The notes: generated by a model from the sequence alone, not told the origin. Counted from the stretch's first letter, positions 11,846 to 24,805 are shown. The stretch is 64,000 nucleotides of DNA from Hyperoodon ampullatus (GCA_949752795.1 OX457058.1:162691353-162755352); one strand, 5' to 3'. Numbers and translations are program-made.

Positions 11846-13046
11846 CACAGTAAGGGTCCAGTCAATACTCTAAAGTCAATCGTGAGTGTGGATTGAGGTG
11901 AAGAAAGAAATGGTCCCAGAAGCCTTCTGATTTACCTAGGGGAAATGGGCTTCAGAAACTAGTATACCCTCACCTTCTAAAACCCACTCACACAGGCTGG
12001 TCAGGGTGAAAACTAATGCTATACACATGAACACACATACACACATGCATACAGAGGAACAGAGACCTGTATGTCAGGTGGAGTAGGAAAAGAAGGACAT
12101 TTAACCAATGCCTCATCTGTAATCTGAGTGTAAATGCAGGAAAGAATAAGTATATTTCTAATGGGGCTTTCTGCTTCAGGCTGTAGGCAGGTAGTTTCCC
12201 TTCTCCTCTCTCTCTCCTGCAGAAGCTTAGCTTCCCATTTGCCAATTCATTTCTCTCAAGTTTGTTGTTGGATTTACTTATCATTAGCTTATTTATCCTA
12301 AAATCTGCTAAAAGTGGAGTTTTTTTCTTTTTTTAATGGGCTGTTGAAAGAGCTTTTTAAAAAAAATATGAGATCATATCTTGGTGAGAAATGCAAGAGT
12401 TCTCTTCTGCTTTTACTACCTTAGTACTTTCAGTTTAAAAAGAGTCATATGTGGTCTCTTCCCACATATATTAAGGAGAGATCGCTACCAAGAAATCTTC
12501 ACAGCATTCTTCTATTGAGTTATAAATGCAAGGTTTATGATGGCTGCCCAGTGATAAAGGTGAGATTATTACTTAAAGTTTTTACCCTGTTCTTAGACTT
12601 CATAGTGCACTGGAGAGGATGGTGACAAGAAGTCTGAGAAACTGAGTGGCTACAAAATTGTAAGGACCCCAAATCACTTCTGAAAACAGCCCTTAGGATT
12701 GCCAAATTCTAAGTTTCTTACTAAGACCTCAGTGGCAGTGAATACTAAATTAGCTCAATCTTTTCTCTTCCAATTTTGAAAACTGATGAGGATAGCCACG
12801 TTTCTAGAATAGTTAGGATTTCTTTCCTACATTGAATCAGTGAAGAAGTTTAGAAAACATTATCGTTCCCTGCTGGTGTCATGCATTCCTGATTCAAGAT
12901 GCTATGGATTACCCATAGTTCCCTCCTGTGACATTGCTGTAAGGAGACACAAGCTGTTGTCTGCAGAGTTTAAGCTCTGAGGTACTCTTTAGGAAGTCTA
13001 CCCATGGTTAATGTTACTGAGCTATTTTGTACTCACATGCTGTATT
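11846..13046. other. Unique non-coding DNA
   Basis: No gene, RNA gene or repeat family recognised. The 98-codon minus-strand frame at 11988-12284 lacks any known domain. Confidence 0.45.
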
Positions 13047-13482
13047 TGTCAAGATTCTCCTGAGAAACATAACCAAGAGGTCATATATATATTTAGAAAG
13101 ATCCATTTTATGGAATTGGCTTCCACAACTGTGGGAGCTGGCAAGTTCAAAATCTACAGAGAAGGCTGGCAGTCATATATGAGTTGACATTGCAGTTTTG
13201 AGTTTGAAATCTACAGGCTGAAAACTCAAGTAGTTTCCTATGTTGTAATCTTAAGGAAGAATTGTTTTTTACTCAGGAAACGTTGTCTTCGTTATTAAGG
13301 CCTTCAGCTGATTAGATGAGCCTCCCCCCCCCACCCTCTGGGAAGGTAACTTTCTTTACTCAAAGTCTGGTGATTTATCATGTCTAAAAAACATCTTTTC
13401 AGCCATATTTAGACTGGTGTTAGAGCAAACAACTGGGCACCATAGCCTAGTCACGTTGACAAATAAAATTAACCATCATGTA
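13047..13482 (-). mobile_element. Ancient interspersed repeat, family unassigned
   Basis: 'gtcaagattctcctgagaaa', 'ggaattggcttccacaac', 'gggagctggcaagttcaaaa', 'aaggccttcagctgatta', 'ctttactcaaagtctgg' and 'aataaaattaaccatca' mark a widespread mammalian repeat that I know but cannot name. It is the reverse of the copy at 2540-2945. A C-homopolymer lies at about 13324-13333. Confidence 0.5.
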
Positions 13483-13593
13483 TGATTTGCATGTAGATTT
13501 GAATGATACAGAAAGAGAAGCGTGAAGATAGGAAATATAAACTGTTTAGAAACGGGTTTGGATTTTTTTTCCTGAATTTTTAAGATTATCTTT

Positions 13594-13804
13594 TTTTCTT
13601 TTTTTTTTTGCGGTACGCGGGCCTCTCACTGTTGTGGGCTCTCCCGTTGTGGAGCACAGGCTCCGGACGCACAGGCTCAACGATCACAGGCTCAACGGGC
13701 CTAGCTGCTCCACAGCATGTGGGATCTTCCCGGACCGGGGCATGAACCCGTGTCCCCTGCATCAGCAGGCGGACTCTCAACCACTGCGCCACCAGGGAAG
13801 CCCC
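13594..13804 (-). mobile_element. CHR-2-type SINE, antisense
   Basis: Poly-T, then 'gcggtacgcgggcctctcac', the antisense body, and 'gccaccagggaagccc'. Perfect 13-bp TSD, taagattatcttt, at 13581-13593 and 13805-13817. Inside, 'caggctcaacg' occurs twice (13672-13682 and 13687-13697), giving a small local duplication relative to other copies. Confidence 0.95.
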
Positions 13805-14049
13805 TAAGATTATCTTTAATCAAGGATACATGAGAAATAAGAAGCTTCCCTCACACTCACACAGTAACAGATAAAGTAAAAATGAAAGGATTTGTGACTA
13901 CTATGCTGTTTCATTTGAGTTATAAGAGCTGGAAATAAAATATAAACTAAAGAGAGTTGTTCTCGATGTTCCTTTGTTTTAAAATCCACTTAAATCAAAA
14001 TATTTTAGTCTTGCAAACTTATGATTCAATGATATTTCCAAACATCCTC

Positions 14050-14660
14050 TATATGCCAGGCAATTTTTAAAACTCTGGTGACATGGCAAAGAGCAAAACA
14101 AACTTTAAATGAACTTCACATTTCAGTAGGGATTGACTGATAATAAAGAAGTAAAGATAGCACATGTTAGAAATTGATAGGATGGTTTTAAAGAAGTTTA
14201 TTAAGTGAGTTGTCTCTGAGGAGGTAATATTTGAGCTGAGATCTGAATGAATAATGTGAGTTCTATTGGTATCTGAGGAAAGAGGAAACAGCATCTAGAA
14301 TATTCAAGAAGCAGCTAGAGATGAGTATGGCTAGAGTCAGGAGGAGAGTGATAGAAGGATAGACAATGATCTTGGGGGGAAGAGAGAGAGAGGGAGAGAG
14401 AGAGAGAGTGGGGACTGGGATGTCTATGACTTTGTGGGCCATGATAAGGATTTTGAACTTCACTGTTAGTGAGAAGAAAGCCCTTAGAGAATTAGAGTAG
14501 AGGACTGATCAGACTTAGATTTTGATGGGATTCTTCTGGCAGCTCTGTGAAGAAGATTTCTACTAGGTGGTTAGGCAGTGGTATTTGAAAAGAGATGACG
14601 AACTAGGGTAGTAGCTGTGGAGAGAGTGAGAAGTGGTTGGATTCTGCGTATATGAATAAT
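14050..14660 (-). mobile_element. L2 LINE 3' region, antisense
   Basis: Reads as reverse complement of an L2 3' end: 'atatgccaggcaattt', 'gaggaggtaatatttgagc', 'tttgtgggccatgataagga', 'ggcagctctgtgaag' and 'gagaagtggttggattctg'. Same arrangement as 43620-44500. Interrupted by a GA-rich tract at 14382-14409. Open frames across it are non-coding. Confidence 0.7.
14382..14409. repeat. (GA)n purine tract
   Basis: Nearly pure GA repeat inside the L2. A second shorter GA run lies at about 14918-14957. Confidence 0.9.
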
Positions 14661-15981
14661 ATCTATCTGAATAGTTTGAATGGTGCAGTGATGCAATTTG
14701 TGTAAGGATAGCTCCCAAAGGGCAAAAGTAAGCATAGAAGCACTCATTGGCAAAGTGCATTTTCTTCAGATAAATGTGTGAAACATCTGTTGGTGTTAGG
14801 AGGATATACAGGAGAGAGCTTGAGGTCTGGAGATGAGTTGAAAGTGTTGTTGTGTCTCTTACCAGACAGATAAAATAAGTGAATCTTCTTCCTGCCTCGG
14901 CCTCCTTCTTAAGAGAAGAAAGAGAGAGAATTGAAGGTGAGAGAGAAAGAGAGAGGGAGTAGGACACCTGGATCATCTGGCTGTGACTCCATGTCTGTTC
15001 ACAGGGCAAAACCCTCTCGACTTTTCCAGATGCTTTGCTGTTCACAGGTGGGGTTCACATCCTCTTTCCAACATTTTTGTTTGCCTCGCTCCTTCTCTGC
15101 ATCCACTTCTGTTATTTTCCAGGAAAGGACAGGAACCACAAAACTACACAGTCTGATTTGCAAGAGGAATGGAAAACCCAAGAGCAACTTATTCTACATA
15201 AGGGTGTGCTGGACAGAGAGGGTAGGACTCTTCAGAGTAAGTCAGGACTGTGACATCATATTCTGCAGCCCCTTGCATGGTGACCTGGGAGAGGACTGGC
15301 AACAATACGTGGGGAAGAACATTTTGAGTGAGTGAGTGCCTTGTGGAGAAAGTGTTAGGTCCATCGCAGGGTTGGTTTGTAGGAACAAATAATGGAAGCT
15401 AAGGACTTTAATAAAAGTTTTTGTAAATCAAATTCAAAATACTAACTCTACCACACATCTTGGTGTAAATGTATGAGGGAGATGAGAGTACTATTTAAAT
15501 GTCCTGTCTGGACCATAACTTTTTAAAAGATGTATAGTTAATTTGTATTATTCTCAGTACTTATGTTCTATACATTTGCTGTGAGCAGCAAATTAGCAAA
15601 TACTGAACCATCCCTTCTAGATGCCTGTAAACCTCTGGTTATAGAATTTTCATAAACCAATCAATGAATGATCTTGTTGTATGTGTGTCTATATTTAAAG
15701 ACACTTTATTTAATGTACATTGTTGATTCATTAACCATTGAAATCATGGTCAACAGTACTATATTTCAAGTTGGATGGAAGTTTTCTAACACCTGTATTT
15801 TTCTATAAGACTCATCACAGCGTTCTTGCTCTAAGGAACACTAGATACCTCTCAGCACTATGCTTGGGGGTCATTTTAAACAGGAAAATCACCCCCCACA
15901 CTGAAGCACAGAAATTAAAAAAAAACATGGCTCTAAATAGATCATAAAAAGGATACTTGTTTACAATATGAAAAGTGAAAC
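14661..15981. other. Unique non-coding DNA
   Basis: Open frames of 134 codons (14931-15335, plus) and 160 codons (14563-15045, minus) overlap here, but neither has a recognisable domain, and the minus frame runs into L2 sequence. No splice or promoter context supports an exon. Confidence 0.4.
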
Positions 15982-15997
15982 AAGAAGTCAGAGCATC

Positions 15998-16666
15998 TGA
16001 CTTACTTCACTCAGTATGACAATCTTTAGGTCTATCCGTGTTGCTGAAAATGACATTATTTTGTTCTTTTTTATGGCTGAGTAATATTCCACTGTATATA
16101 TGTACCATATCTTCTTTAACCATTCTTCTGTCAATGGACATTTAGGTTGCTTCCATGTCCTGGTTATTGTACATAGTGCTGCAATGAACATTGGGGTGTA
16201 TGTAACTTTTTGAGTTATGGTTTTCTCTGGATATACGCCCAGGAGTGGGATTTCTGTATCATATGGTAGCTCTATTTTTAGTTTTTTAGGGAACCTATCA
16301 TATGCTATTGCTTATATGTGACATCTAAAAAATGGTGCAAATGAACTTATTTACAAAACAGAAAGAGAGTCACAGATGTAACAACAACAAAAAAAAAAAC
16401 TTGTGGTTACCAAGGGGAAATGGGGGGGAATAAATTGGGAGACTGAGATTGACATATACACACTACTATATATAAAATAGCTAACTAATAAGGACCTACT
16501 GTATAGCACAGCGAACTCTACTCAATACTCTGTAATGACCTATATGGGAAAAGAAATCTAAAAAAGAGTGGATATGTGTATATGTATAATTGATTCACTT
16601 CGTTGTACAACAGAAACTAACACAACATTGTAAATCAACTATACTCCAATAAAAATTAAAAAAAAA
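15998..16666 (+). mobile_element. L1 insertion with 5' inversion (twin priming)
   Basis: Two L1 pieces in opposite orientation within one TSD. 15998-16296 is antisense ORF2 C-terminal sequence and 16297-16666 is sense 3' UTR ending in poly(A). The TSD is aagaagtcagagcatc at 15982-15997 and its one-mismatch partner at 16667-16682. In L1 order, the inverted piece stops about 20 nt before the 3' piece starts, as expected when one cDNA was primed from both nicked strands. The minus-strand frame at 15988-16191 is an ORF2 remnant. Confidence 0.93.
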
Positions 16667-17039
16667 AAGAAGTCAGAACATCACCTTATTAGACCTCGTA
16701 CAGTAAAGTGTATGTCAGACAATGGTGACTCAATTTTTCATCACTCTGCATGTGTTTGCTAAAGATCATGAAAACACTGAAGAGTATGGACTTTGGGATT
16801 ATGAATAGATTTTAACAAGCAGGAAAATTTGCAAATATGAATTTTCAAATAATTAGGATCCAATTTACTACTCTGGTAATGGACTACAGTGAGTTAAAAA
16901 ATTATGAGCAACACACATTCTAATTGAATTTCCTCCTTTCTGCAATTTGCACTTGAACAGAAAATCCAGGGTCTATGTAATTACACTGGAATTATTTTGC
17001 AACTAACTAAGCAATGAATTTAGGCATTTTGGAGTGTGA

Positions 17040-17215
17040 ATCTTTTATCTGTCATTCAGTCTCTGTGTAGCTATTACGACCAATTATATATTTCTAAAAT
17101 GGGCACAATAACATCTGCTTTATAAAGTTGCTGTGAGAATTGAATGAAGTATGATATATCAATATCTAGCTAAGTTTGGAGCACCTGATACATTTTCATA
17201 AATGCCGTTTCTTTT
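17040..17215 (+). mobile_element. MIR SINE
   Basis: 'attcagtctctgtgtagc', 'aaaatgggcacaataacatc', 'aaagttgctgtgagaattga' and 'gagcacctgataca' follow the sense MIR pattern. Confidence 0.7.
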
Positions 17216-19044
17216 AACTAAGCCTATTTCACACTCAGCTCTGTTGTATCTTCATGGTCCCTCTTGGTTGTTCTTTCCCTCCATTTCTAGGAGACTCCAA
17301 GTGACATAAAGGACTGCTTGTCAGTAATCATTACCCTAAGATTATGATATGGTAATGGTCTTGTTTTTCTTTATGCGTGGTTTTTCATCTGTTTATCAAA
17401 TATGTTCTTTTGGAGCATAGTGGAGAATAAATTATAAATTAAAAAACAAGCAAATAGATGTACTAATAATGAAGTCATGTTTACTTCTTTAGGCTTTGGT
17501 AGACCTGGCTTTCTGTGGAAGATGTACAAAGTCTAGCATTTCTTTTGTAAATAATTATATATTACAAGTAAGAGAGAACCTGTGATAGGTCATGTGCATT
17601 TAGGATGGTAGAAGTTACAGTGATGAACAAAACAACAAAAATTAAGGATAATAATTCTAAAATAGATGTTTGCCTGTTCTTGTGAAAGTACAGTATATGA
17701 AGAAGCATTTAGAGTTTATGAAGAACAGTGGACTTATTGCTGTGGCATGGCAGAGCCAAGTATTTTTCTGCATTTAAAGTTTCAGTGACATGAGGGAACT
17801 AACACTGAATGACAATTTGAATAGTGCAATCATAATAATAACTGAATCATGAGTTTATTTTGAACATTCATTATTTATTGAACATTCTGCTGCAAGTGTA
17901 CATTGTGTTACTGATTTCTCATTACTATCTTGTGATGTGGAATAAATTTCTCTCTACTTTAGATAAGGAAGTAAACTTAGAAATGTTATGGAAATAATCT
18001 ATGGTCACAATGCTCATAAATGATGGGGCTGTAATTAGAACTCAGGTCCATCTCCAGGCTTTGATTTATCTTCTCTAAACTTTCATTTATCTTCAATGAC
18101 TATTTGGATGACTAATGAATGCTTTGAAATATTCTAATCAAGTTGTTAGGTTTGTATATAGCTTGCGAATGATCAGGATCCCAAATCTTCTAAAAAAGAG
18201 CTTCAAAGCCTATTTAAAAATCTTTACTTGACAAATAGATCTACTTCAAATATGTGGCTCTTTCATCTGGGAAAAGCAAAGTAAAAAGGGGTAACCCAAA
18301 CCATGCAGAGAATAATTGCTATTGCTGGAATGGTTATCAACATAGAGATTTTGTTAGAAAGAACAACATAAAATTTAGGAGATATAACTAGATTCAGATA
18401 GGAAAGAATTAAAATTATTAAAACCAGAAAACATGTTTCATTTAAATAGAATAAAGCACTTTTTCTTTCTTCCAGGTTTTCCATCCTGACTACAAAGTAT
18501 GGTTTATGTTGGAAAATGTTTTCATCTCAGTTATTTTGGTTTCAGGGATAGGTATAAAATTAAAACTCATCTCTATCCTGAAGGGTTTCTTTTTCAATCA
18601 ATCCCAGCTTTCAGTTAGTAAAAGGTAACAGAGTGCCTGTGTGAGAACGCAGAAAACAAGGAGATAAAGCTCTAAGATTTTTTTTTCCTCTATAAAGAGG
18701 CTTATACAATGATTGGAGCAGACATCAGGAAATTAGACCAAATGGTAGTGTTAAATCCATTCGCCAACCTACATTCTCCAGTGAAAAATGACATAACTTT
18801 TAACAGTTTGGGTGAAAAACTTAAATATGTGGCTAGGATCTTTAATTCCTTTGTGGGTTACTCCCCTAGTAAGTATTTGCTAAAGTTTCACCATATGTAC
18901 GTTCCTTGGCTTGCACATCAGATCACGTGTAAAATTTATTTAACAGGCGTATTCTCAAAACAGTTTAAGCCATGAGAAGTCCTTTTCCATTTCCTCAGTA
19001 GGTTTTTATTCCTAGTTATTTGTTTAGGGTTCGGAGGAATATGG

Positions 19045-19046
<2 letters not shown>
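17216..19046. other. Unique non-coding DNA
   Basis: No supported gene. 'gtagaagttacagtgatgaa' near 17610 hints at a short antisense L2 remnant. The 88-codon frame at 18709-18975 has no recognisable domain. Confidence 0.45.

Positions 19047-19086
<40 letters not shown>
19047..19086. repeat. (GT)n microsatellite
   Basis: Twenty uninterrupted GT units. Confidence 0.97.
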
Positions 19087-19090
<4 letters not shown>

Positions 19091-20868
19091 GAGTTTTAGG
19101 AGATTTTTGGCTTATTTAGGAAACAAAAAACATTCAATGATCTGGTCTTGCATTCCTTGGATTGAAATACTTTCTTAAATTCAAAATAATACCATTTAAC
19201 AAAATCAAAGGAAAACATGTAGAAGAGAAATATTTCCTGTTGTTAACCAAATGAATTTGGACTTTCAATTTTACTTCTAGTTAAGTAATATTTTGCATAT
19301 CACCAATAAAAAAACCACACAAGACCAAACATTAAATATCTTTTTTTTTTTTTTTCAGAAAGTAAAACACTTCAGCAGATTAGATGCTAAGAAGGTGCTT
19401 ATAACACAAATGGGAAAACTCCATGCTTTTACTCATACAATGGGTCCTGTTTCTAAGGAGAATCCTCCTTTCTCTTAATACGGGCAGAGGAAGGAGGACA
19501 GAATAGGTGGCTCCCCAGGGGATGCAATGCAAAGAATACTCAACGACCCCACCTGTCCAGATTCTTGCTTGCACAGCCTGCCATGGTACCTGACCATCAT
19601 TATAAAAGAGATTCTTCAACATCTAATATAGGTTGGTTTGATAGCTAGCTGAGAACAAGTCCCTTCCAGAATATGACTTGATTGGGGAGGGTAAGTCATC
19701 GAAAGTGCTCAACGAGGTAAAGAATGAGGCTGGAAGGAAAACACAAAAGATATTTTGGGCTGCCTGGCAATGTGGCTCAGGGCAAGCCTTGATTATGATG
19801 GTTAGTCATTCTGATGTGGATTCTCAGTGGAATCCATAACTGACACAGAGAGACAAAAGTTGCTCTTTCACATACTAGGCAGAAAGCACACACCTAACTT
19901 TGAAGAAAAAGTTTGGCAGGACCAATTCTTTGAAGCCATTCTGTTCAAAGTTTTTGTAATTTCAACACCATGTCTCTATGGCATGTCTATCAGCATCTGG
20001 AAGAGGGCCAGTGAACCAGCAGACAGGGATGAGTCAAGTCCAACTCATGAGTATATAATCACTCTGCTTTATCTGAGAAATAAATGAGAATGTCTTGTGA
20101 TAGAAAACCAATTCTCATAAATTTAAACAGTAGAAGTAAATTGATTTGCTCATGAAATTAAGAAGTCGAAGGAGTTGCAGCTGATTTTAGGCATGTCTAA
20201 ATCTAAATGTTCAAATAAAGTCATCAGGTTTGATCTGTTGGCTTCTTTCTTTCCTTTTCTTTGATCTAGTTCCTTTTGGTTGGTTGCAGAAATGGCCATC
20301 TGAAGCTGGAGTTTGTAGCATCCCTGTATGTGTGATTCCAGAGAACAAAGATAATTTTTTTTTTCTGTTTCAGTGTCCACATCATTCTCCTCCAAGAGGA
20401 CTTAATATTGGACCCTTTTGTTTGATCTTAATCTCACTTTAAGCTTTTGTCCACACAGTTATGCTGTGCAGGTGTGGGAAAAGCCTCAGTTTACTTCCAT
20501 ACTCAGAAAACACATGTGGTGAGGAGACATGGCTAAAAATGATTTTTAGCAAATGTTCAGGGCTTTACTTCAATCACAATGAAAAAATGGCTACATACTG
20601 ATAACTGCCATTTTATCAGAGTTTCGCCTGATCTGACAAGTTCTTACTGATAGGCACATGCTCTGGAGAATTACATACCTGTTACTAGGCATAAATTCCT
20701 TCTCTGTCAATCTCAGTGGCTAACTGCTATTAAAACAATAATTGTCATTTAAAATTAAGAAGGTTTTGAAGCAAAAATATGGTAAGCAGCACAACAGCTG
20801 TTTTTTTCTTCCTAGTCATAAAGGGGGATCTAAATTTTATAAATTCTTGAAGGACTTGAGATAATTTA

Positions 20869-20872
<4 letters not shown>
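19087..20872. other. Unique non-coding DNA
   Basis: Short open frames on both strands around 19293-20440, none with a known domain. T-homopolymer at 19341-19355. I do not assign a gene. Confidence 0.4.

Positions 20873-20911
<39 letters not shown>
20873..20911. repeat. (TG)n microsatellite
   Basis: About 19 uninterrupted TG units. Confidence 0.96.
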
Positions 20912-20913
<2 letters not shown>

Positions 20914-21865
20914 AACTTTCTGAACTTTTTAGACAAACAAGAAGTCATTGGGAGAGGGAAAGAGATGGTGAAAACTGAATCCAAAAAAAAAGTCTGACTA
21001 AAATTTTTGTCAGTACATCTTCACTTTAAGAAAATGCAGGTAAATCAGCAGCAAGCATATAAATCAGTAAAACAGCTATTGTGAAATATTTACTACCAGA
21101 CTTTTAAAAATAAAAATTTTGGAAAGCAGTTAATCATTTGATCATGAATTAAAAAATTATCTTGATGACAGGGAAGAAAAATTTTTAATTTGGAATTAGA
21201 GTTTACTGAGAAAAACAAAGAAAAAAAATCTGAAGTACAAACCTAGTGTAAGCCAATAGGGGAGAAGTAGGATTTAATCCACAAAAAAACTTGCAAACAT
21301 ACTCATACCCACCACTTTCCAGGAGTAAGCCCATCACATAAAGGAAATATCCTGTCTGTGATATGTTTGCTCTAAAATATGGAGACAGAGCAGTAGTTTA
21401 CTTAGGCATCCAATAAAATGCACCTCCTGCGAATGGTGCTATTTTACCATTCATCCTTCGGCTCCACAGAACAGCACTGACTGTGCATGAACGATGCTTC
21501 AGAAGAGCTTGTGTGTCACCGGAATTATGTTTTATTTATAATAATTGACTCTATTTGGCTTGTGTTCCAGTTTTTAAGAGACCACAGTAGAGGGATCTTG
21601 ATACATGTGAACACTGTAGACCATAATACATTTAATTATGCTGTATTTTGGCATGGTGAGTCACTTTTAATCTGAAACTATGAACTTTTAAAATGTATAA
21701 TGATAGTTAATAGTATAACGAGGCTTTCAAACAACTGAACACACACACCAGGTGACTTATTCACAGTTGTACAAGGGTATAATACACAGTGATTTCTTAA
21801 ATGTATTTTCTCTATCTCTATAGAGGTGCCAGAAGGAAACTAGCTATGGAAGCATCAATCAATCA
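20912..21865. other. Unique non-coding DNA
   Basis: Nothing recognisable beyond A/T-rich sequence. Confidence 0.45.
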
Positions 21866-22350
21866 ATATTTATAAAGGACTTACTATGCTTACAGAACTG
21901 TGATAATTTCTTTTAACAAAACAAGAGAAACATAAACTATGTTACATTTAAACATGCTAAATTTTGTCACACCATCAGCAAATGCAATGTCTATTCACCA
22001 GCGTTACTGTCCATCACGGGCTGGAAGAAACGGAATTTAAGCTGGGCCTTGAGGACCTGTCACATTTAGAGAATCAGAAACCATGGGTTTCATAGAAGTA
22101 AAGGCAAATTATACAAAGATAAGGTGGGAGAAGTGAGAATGCACGTTCAGGGAAGAGGCATGCGATAAGGAGGAACAGACAGAAATGTATTGTTTGGATA
22201 TAGCAAGCTCAGCTGGGTCAGAAAGGCATAGATTATGGGAGGCTTTCAAATTCAGTCACCAAATTTGGAATTTAGATTTAATTTAATAAGTAAAATAAAA
22301 ACATTCATCTTTCTGGGTAGGAGAATGATATTAGAACAATCATAATGGGC
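21866..22350 (-). mobile_element. Probable L2 LINE, antisense
   Basis: 'aatatttataaaggacttac', 'gagaatgcacgttcagggaa', 'cagctgggtcagaaaggc' and 'attatgggaggctttcaaat' resemble antisense L2. Diverged and shorter than the copies at 14 and 43.6 kb. Confidence 0.5.
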
Positions 22351-22612
22351 AATGATATTTTTCCAACTGATGCAAAGCATAAAGTATGTGTTAGAAGGAA
22401 AGTAAAGAGTCTAAAAATAGAAGGAAGTTTAAAGATTACTGTATGAACTATTGGGGATTCCGGTCAGATGGCAGTCAAATTTCAACTGAACACCAATTGG
22501 AACCTCCACTCTTAAGCAGTTTAACTTAGTATCATCACCTATCACAAAGGCATTTTAAAATGTTTGTTATGAAGGAAATTCCTATGGAATATTATATTTT
22601 TGATTGAATTTA

Positions 22613-22633
22613 ATGCAAATATTTAATGCAAAT
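22613..22633 (+). promoter_or_regulatory. Two tandem POU octamer motifs
   Basis: Perfect octamers ATGCAAAT at 22613-22620 and 22626-22633, 13 bp apart, inside a direct repeat of 'tttaatgcaaat'. The octamer is the classic POU (OCT1/OCT4) motif. The spacing may simply reflect a 13-bp tandem duplication; regulatory use is inference. Confidence 0.3.
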
Positions 22634-24110
22634 AGAGATGTTATTTAAAAGAAAAAATATCTTCCATGAATTTGTCTGAAATATTGGAGAGAAAAGAGGT
22701 GAAGCTGTTTTTTCAAGTTCATCAATGTGAAGTTGATTCTACTCATACCGAGTTTAGTCACGTGCTAAATCAAGCCAAGAACTGCGATTTAAATCAGGCA
22801 TTCACGTCAGATTTTGTTTCTAGGCTCAAACCACTAATTTGTGGGATCTGCTGTATTTTACTCTTTGGGCCACTAACTACTGCTCTTTTGGGGGGCTTTC
22901 AATTTACAGCTCTAGAAAACAGAAAGATTTATTGTAGTTTTTCCAATCTTATTTATTTCCAACTATTTTTTTTTCGTACTAGAATCCCCTGCCTTCAACA
23001 TTGGAGACAACTTGTTATTTCAATACCTCGACTTTCCTGGTGATTAAATTTAAGCTGTACCCCACAGGTGAACAGAGGACTAACCAGGAATTGTAAAGGA
23101 CTTTTAAATGTAACACTTGTGAAAGTAAAGATGGTAATCAATTTCATGGTGAATCCAAGAACAAACTACATAGCTCTCTTTTCATTTCCCTAATTCCAAG
23201 CACATTGCATTAAAACAACAACAACAACAAAGCCTGAATGGGATTTGCAGGATTTTAAGACTTTAGTAGGTCTGGTCTCCTTGGCATGCTGCAGATAATT
23301 CAATATTATCTGATTGCACTTGTACAGTCAAACAGAAACAGAAAACAAAATCTTTTGGGTTGTTTTGGGGAGATATATGCAGTGATTATCCCAACTAGTT
23401 ATTGCCTTGAATCTTCTTGATAAGCTGTGGGAATAACATCAGGTAATTATGTAATAATAAGTGTTTATGAAAGAAATAATCTCAAGCACTCTACACCTAT
23501 TTGCATAGAATGCCAAAATAAATTTTTAATACTGATCTTCCTTTGGGGTATTTGCTTCTTGAGTAATTAGGTGTCACTAAAGGTATCCAAATTAAATTCA
23601 TAAATAGAATATTTTCTTGGAGATTTCCAGTACTAGCAATTGTTGTCATGGCAATTTGTAACACTTCCACACAATGCTATTATAAACAACCAATTTAGAA
23701 AAAAAAACAGAAAAACAAAGCAAACCAAAATTCTGGCAAATGTAATTTTTTCTACAACATAGACCCAGTCTTACTCTTCTCCACTACTCCTTCCCATTAT
23801 TCAACTCTGTCATCTAGTTAAGGTGATACACCAGATGACCTTTGAATTGAGCTCAAGGTTTCAAGTTTTGGATCTTTGCTGTTAGTGTTTGTCCTACCAA
23901 GGAAATCTCATTCCCATGTTAACCTCTCAAATTATATCTATTTTTTTAATTCTCAATTAAAATACCATGTTTCCTGGGATGTTTTTTTTATGCTTCCATT
24001 AGAGTTCACCTGGCTTGTCTTGAAATTATTATGGTGCCTGTCTTATGCTTGCTATAACATTATTAGCAATGATGGCAGGGGTGGATTTTGTGTCTTACTC
24101 CTTTTTATCC
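22634..24110. other. Unique non-coding DNA
   Basis: A 125-codon frame (22666-23043) exists but has no domain I recognise and no splice or regulatory support. A short (CAA)n tract lies at about 23215-23230. Confidence 0.4.
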
Positions 24111-24126
24111 AATCTCTTTTATTTCT

Positions 24127-24344
24127 TTTATTTATTTATTTATTTATTTTTTGTGGTACGCGGGCCTCTCACTGTTGTGGCCTCTCCTGTTGCAGAGCAC
24201 AGGCTCTGGACACACAGGCTTAGCAGCCATGGCTCACTGGTCCAGCCGCTCTGCGGAATGTGGGATCTTCCTGGACTGGGGCACGAGCCCATGTCCCCTG
24301 CATCGGCAGACAGACTCTCAACCACTGCGTCACCAGAGAAGCCC
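24127..24344 (-). mobile_element. CHR-2-type SINE, antisense
   Basis: Tail expanded to (TTTA)n at 24127-24148, then 'gtggtacgcgggcctctcac', antisense body, end 'gcgtcaccagagaagccc'. TSD of 16 bp with one mismatch, aatctcttttatttct at 24111-24126 and aatctcttgtatttct at 24345-24360. Several overlapping open frames are read-throughs. Confidence 0.95.
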
Positions 24345-24639
24345 AATCTCTTGTATTTCTGATACCTGAAGAAGTGTTCCTTGTAAATACAGGTGTTAAA
24401 TAAGTATCTTCCGACCAGAGGTCAACTTAACTGTAAATTGTTAACAAAAACAAGAGCAGTTCTGGAGTGTTACCTACCCTTTCCCACTTCCATGTTCTTT
24501 TCTGTTTGTACTTTAGTTAACAAACTAAAAATGGAGCACCTGCCAAATATAGCTATTACTCTGAAGAGATCATCTCTAGGGCTCCCATGGTTTCTCACCC
24601 ATGGCATGCTAGTGCAAGGATGGACTTAGGGGTCAAACC

Positions 24640-24805
24640 AACCTGTTCTTGTGTGCCAGCTTCACTGATTGCTAACTGAAATTATTTAACCACTCTAAGA
24701 TCACTTTTTCTCTTATGTAAAATGGGACTGGAAAGAGTATTGTGCTGAAGATTAAATGCATAGATGCTGGCAAATGGCTTCACACAGTGCCAGTATATAT
24801 CAATC
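24640..24805 (+). mobile_element. MIR SINE
   Basis: 'ttgctaactgaaattattta', 'ctcttatgtaaaatgggac', 'ctgaagattaaatgcataga' and 'cttcacacagtgccag' fit sense MIR. Confidence 0.65.

Noticed and set aside
14563..15045. 160-codon minus-strand open frame
   Set aside because: Half of it lies in an L2 3' region, the rest is unique, and it contains low-complexity Ser/Leu runs from the GA tracts. No domain or splice support.
22666..23043. 125-codon open frame in unique DNA
   Set aside because: No recognisable domain, no promoter or splice context, and length is compatible with chance in 64 kb.
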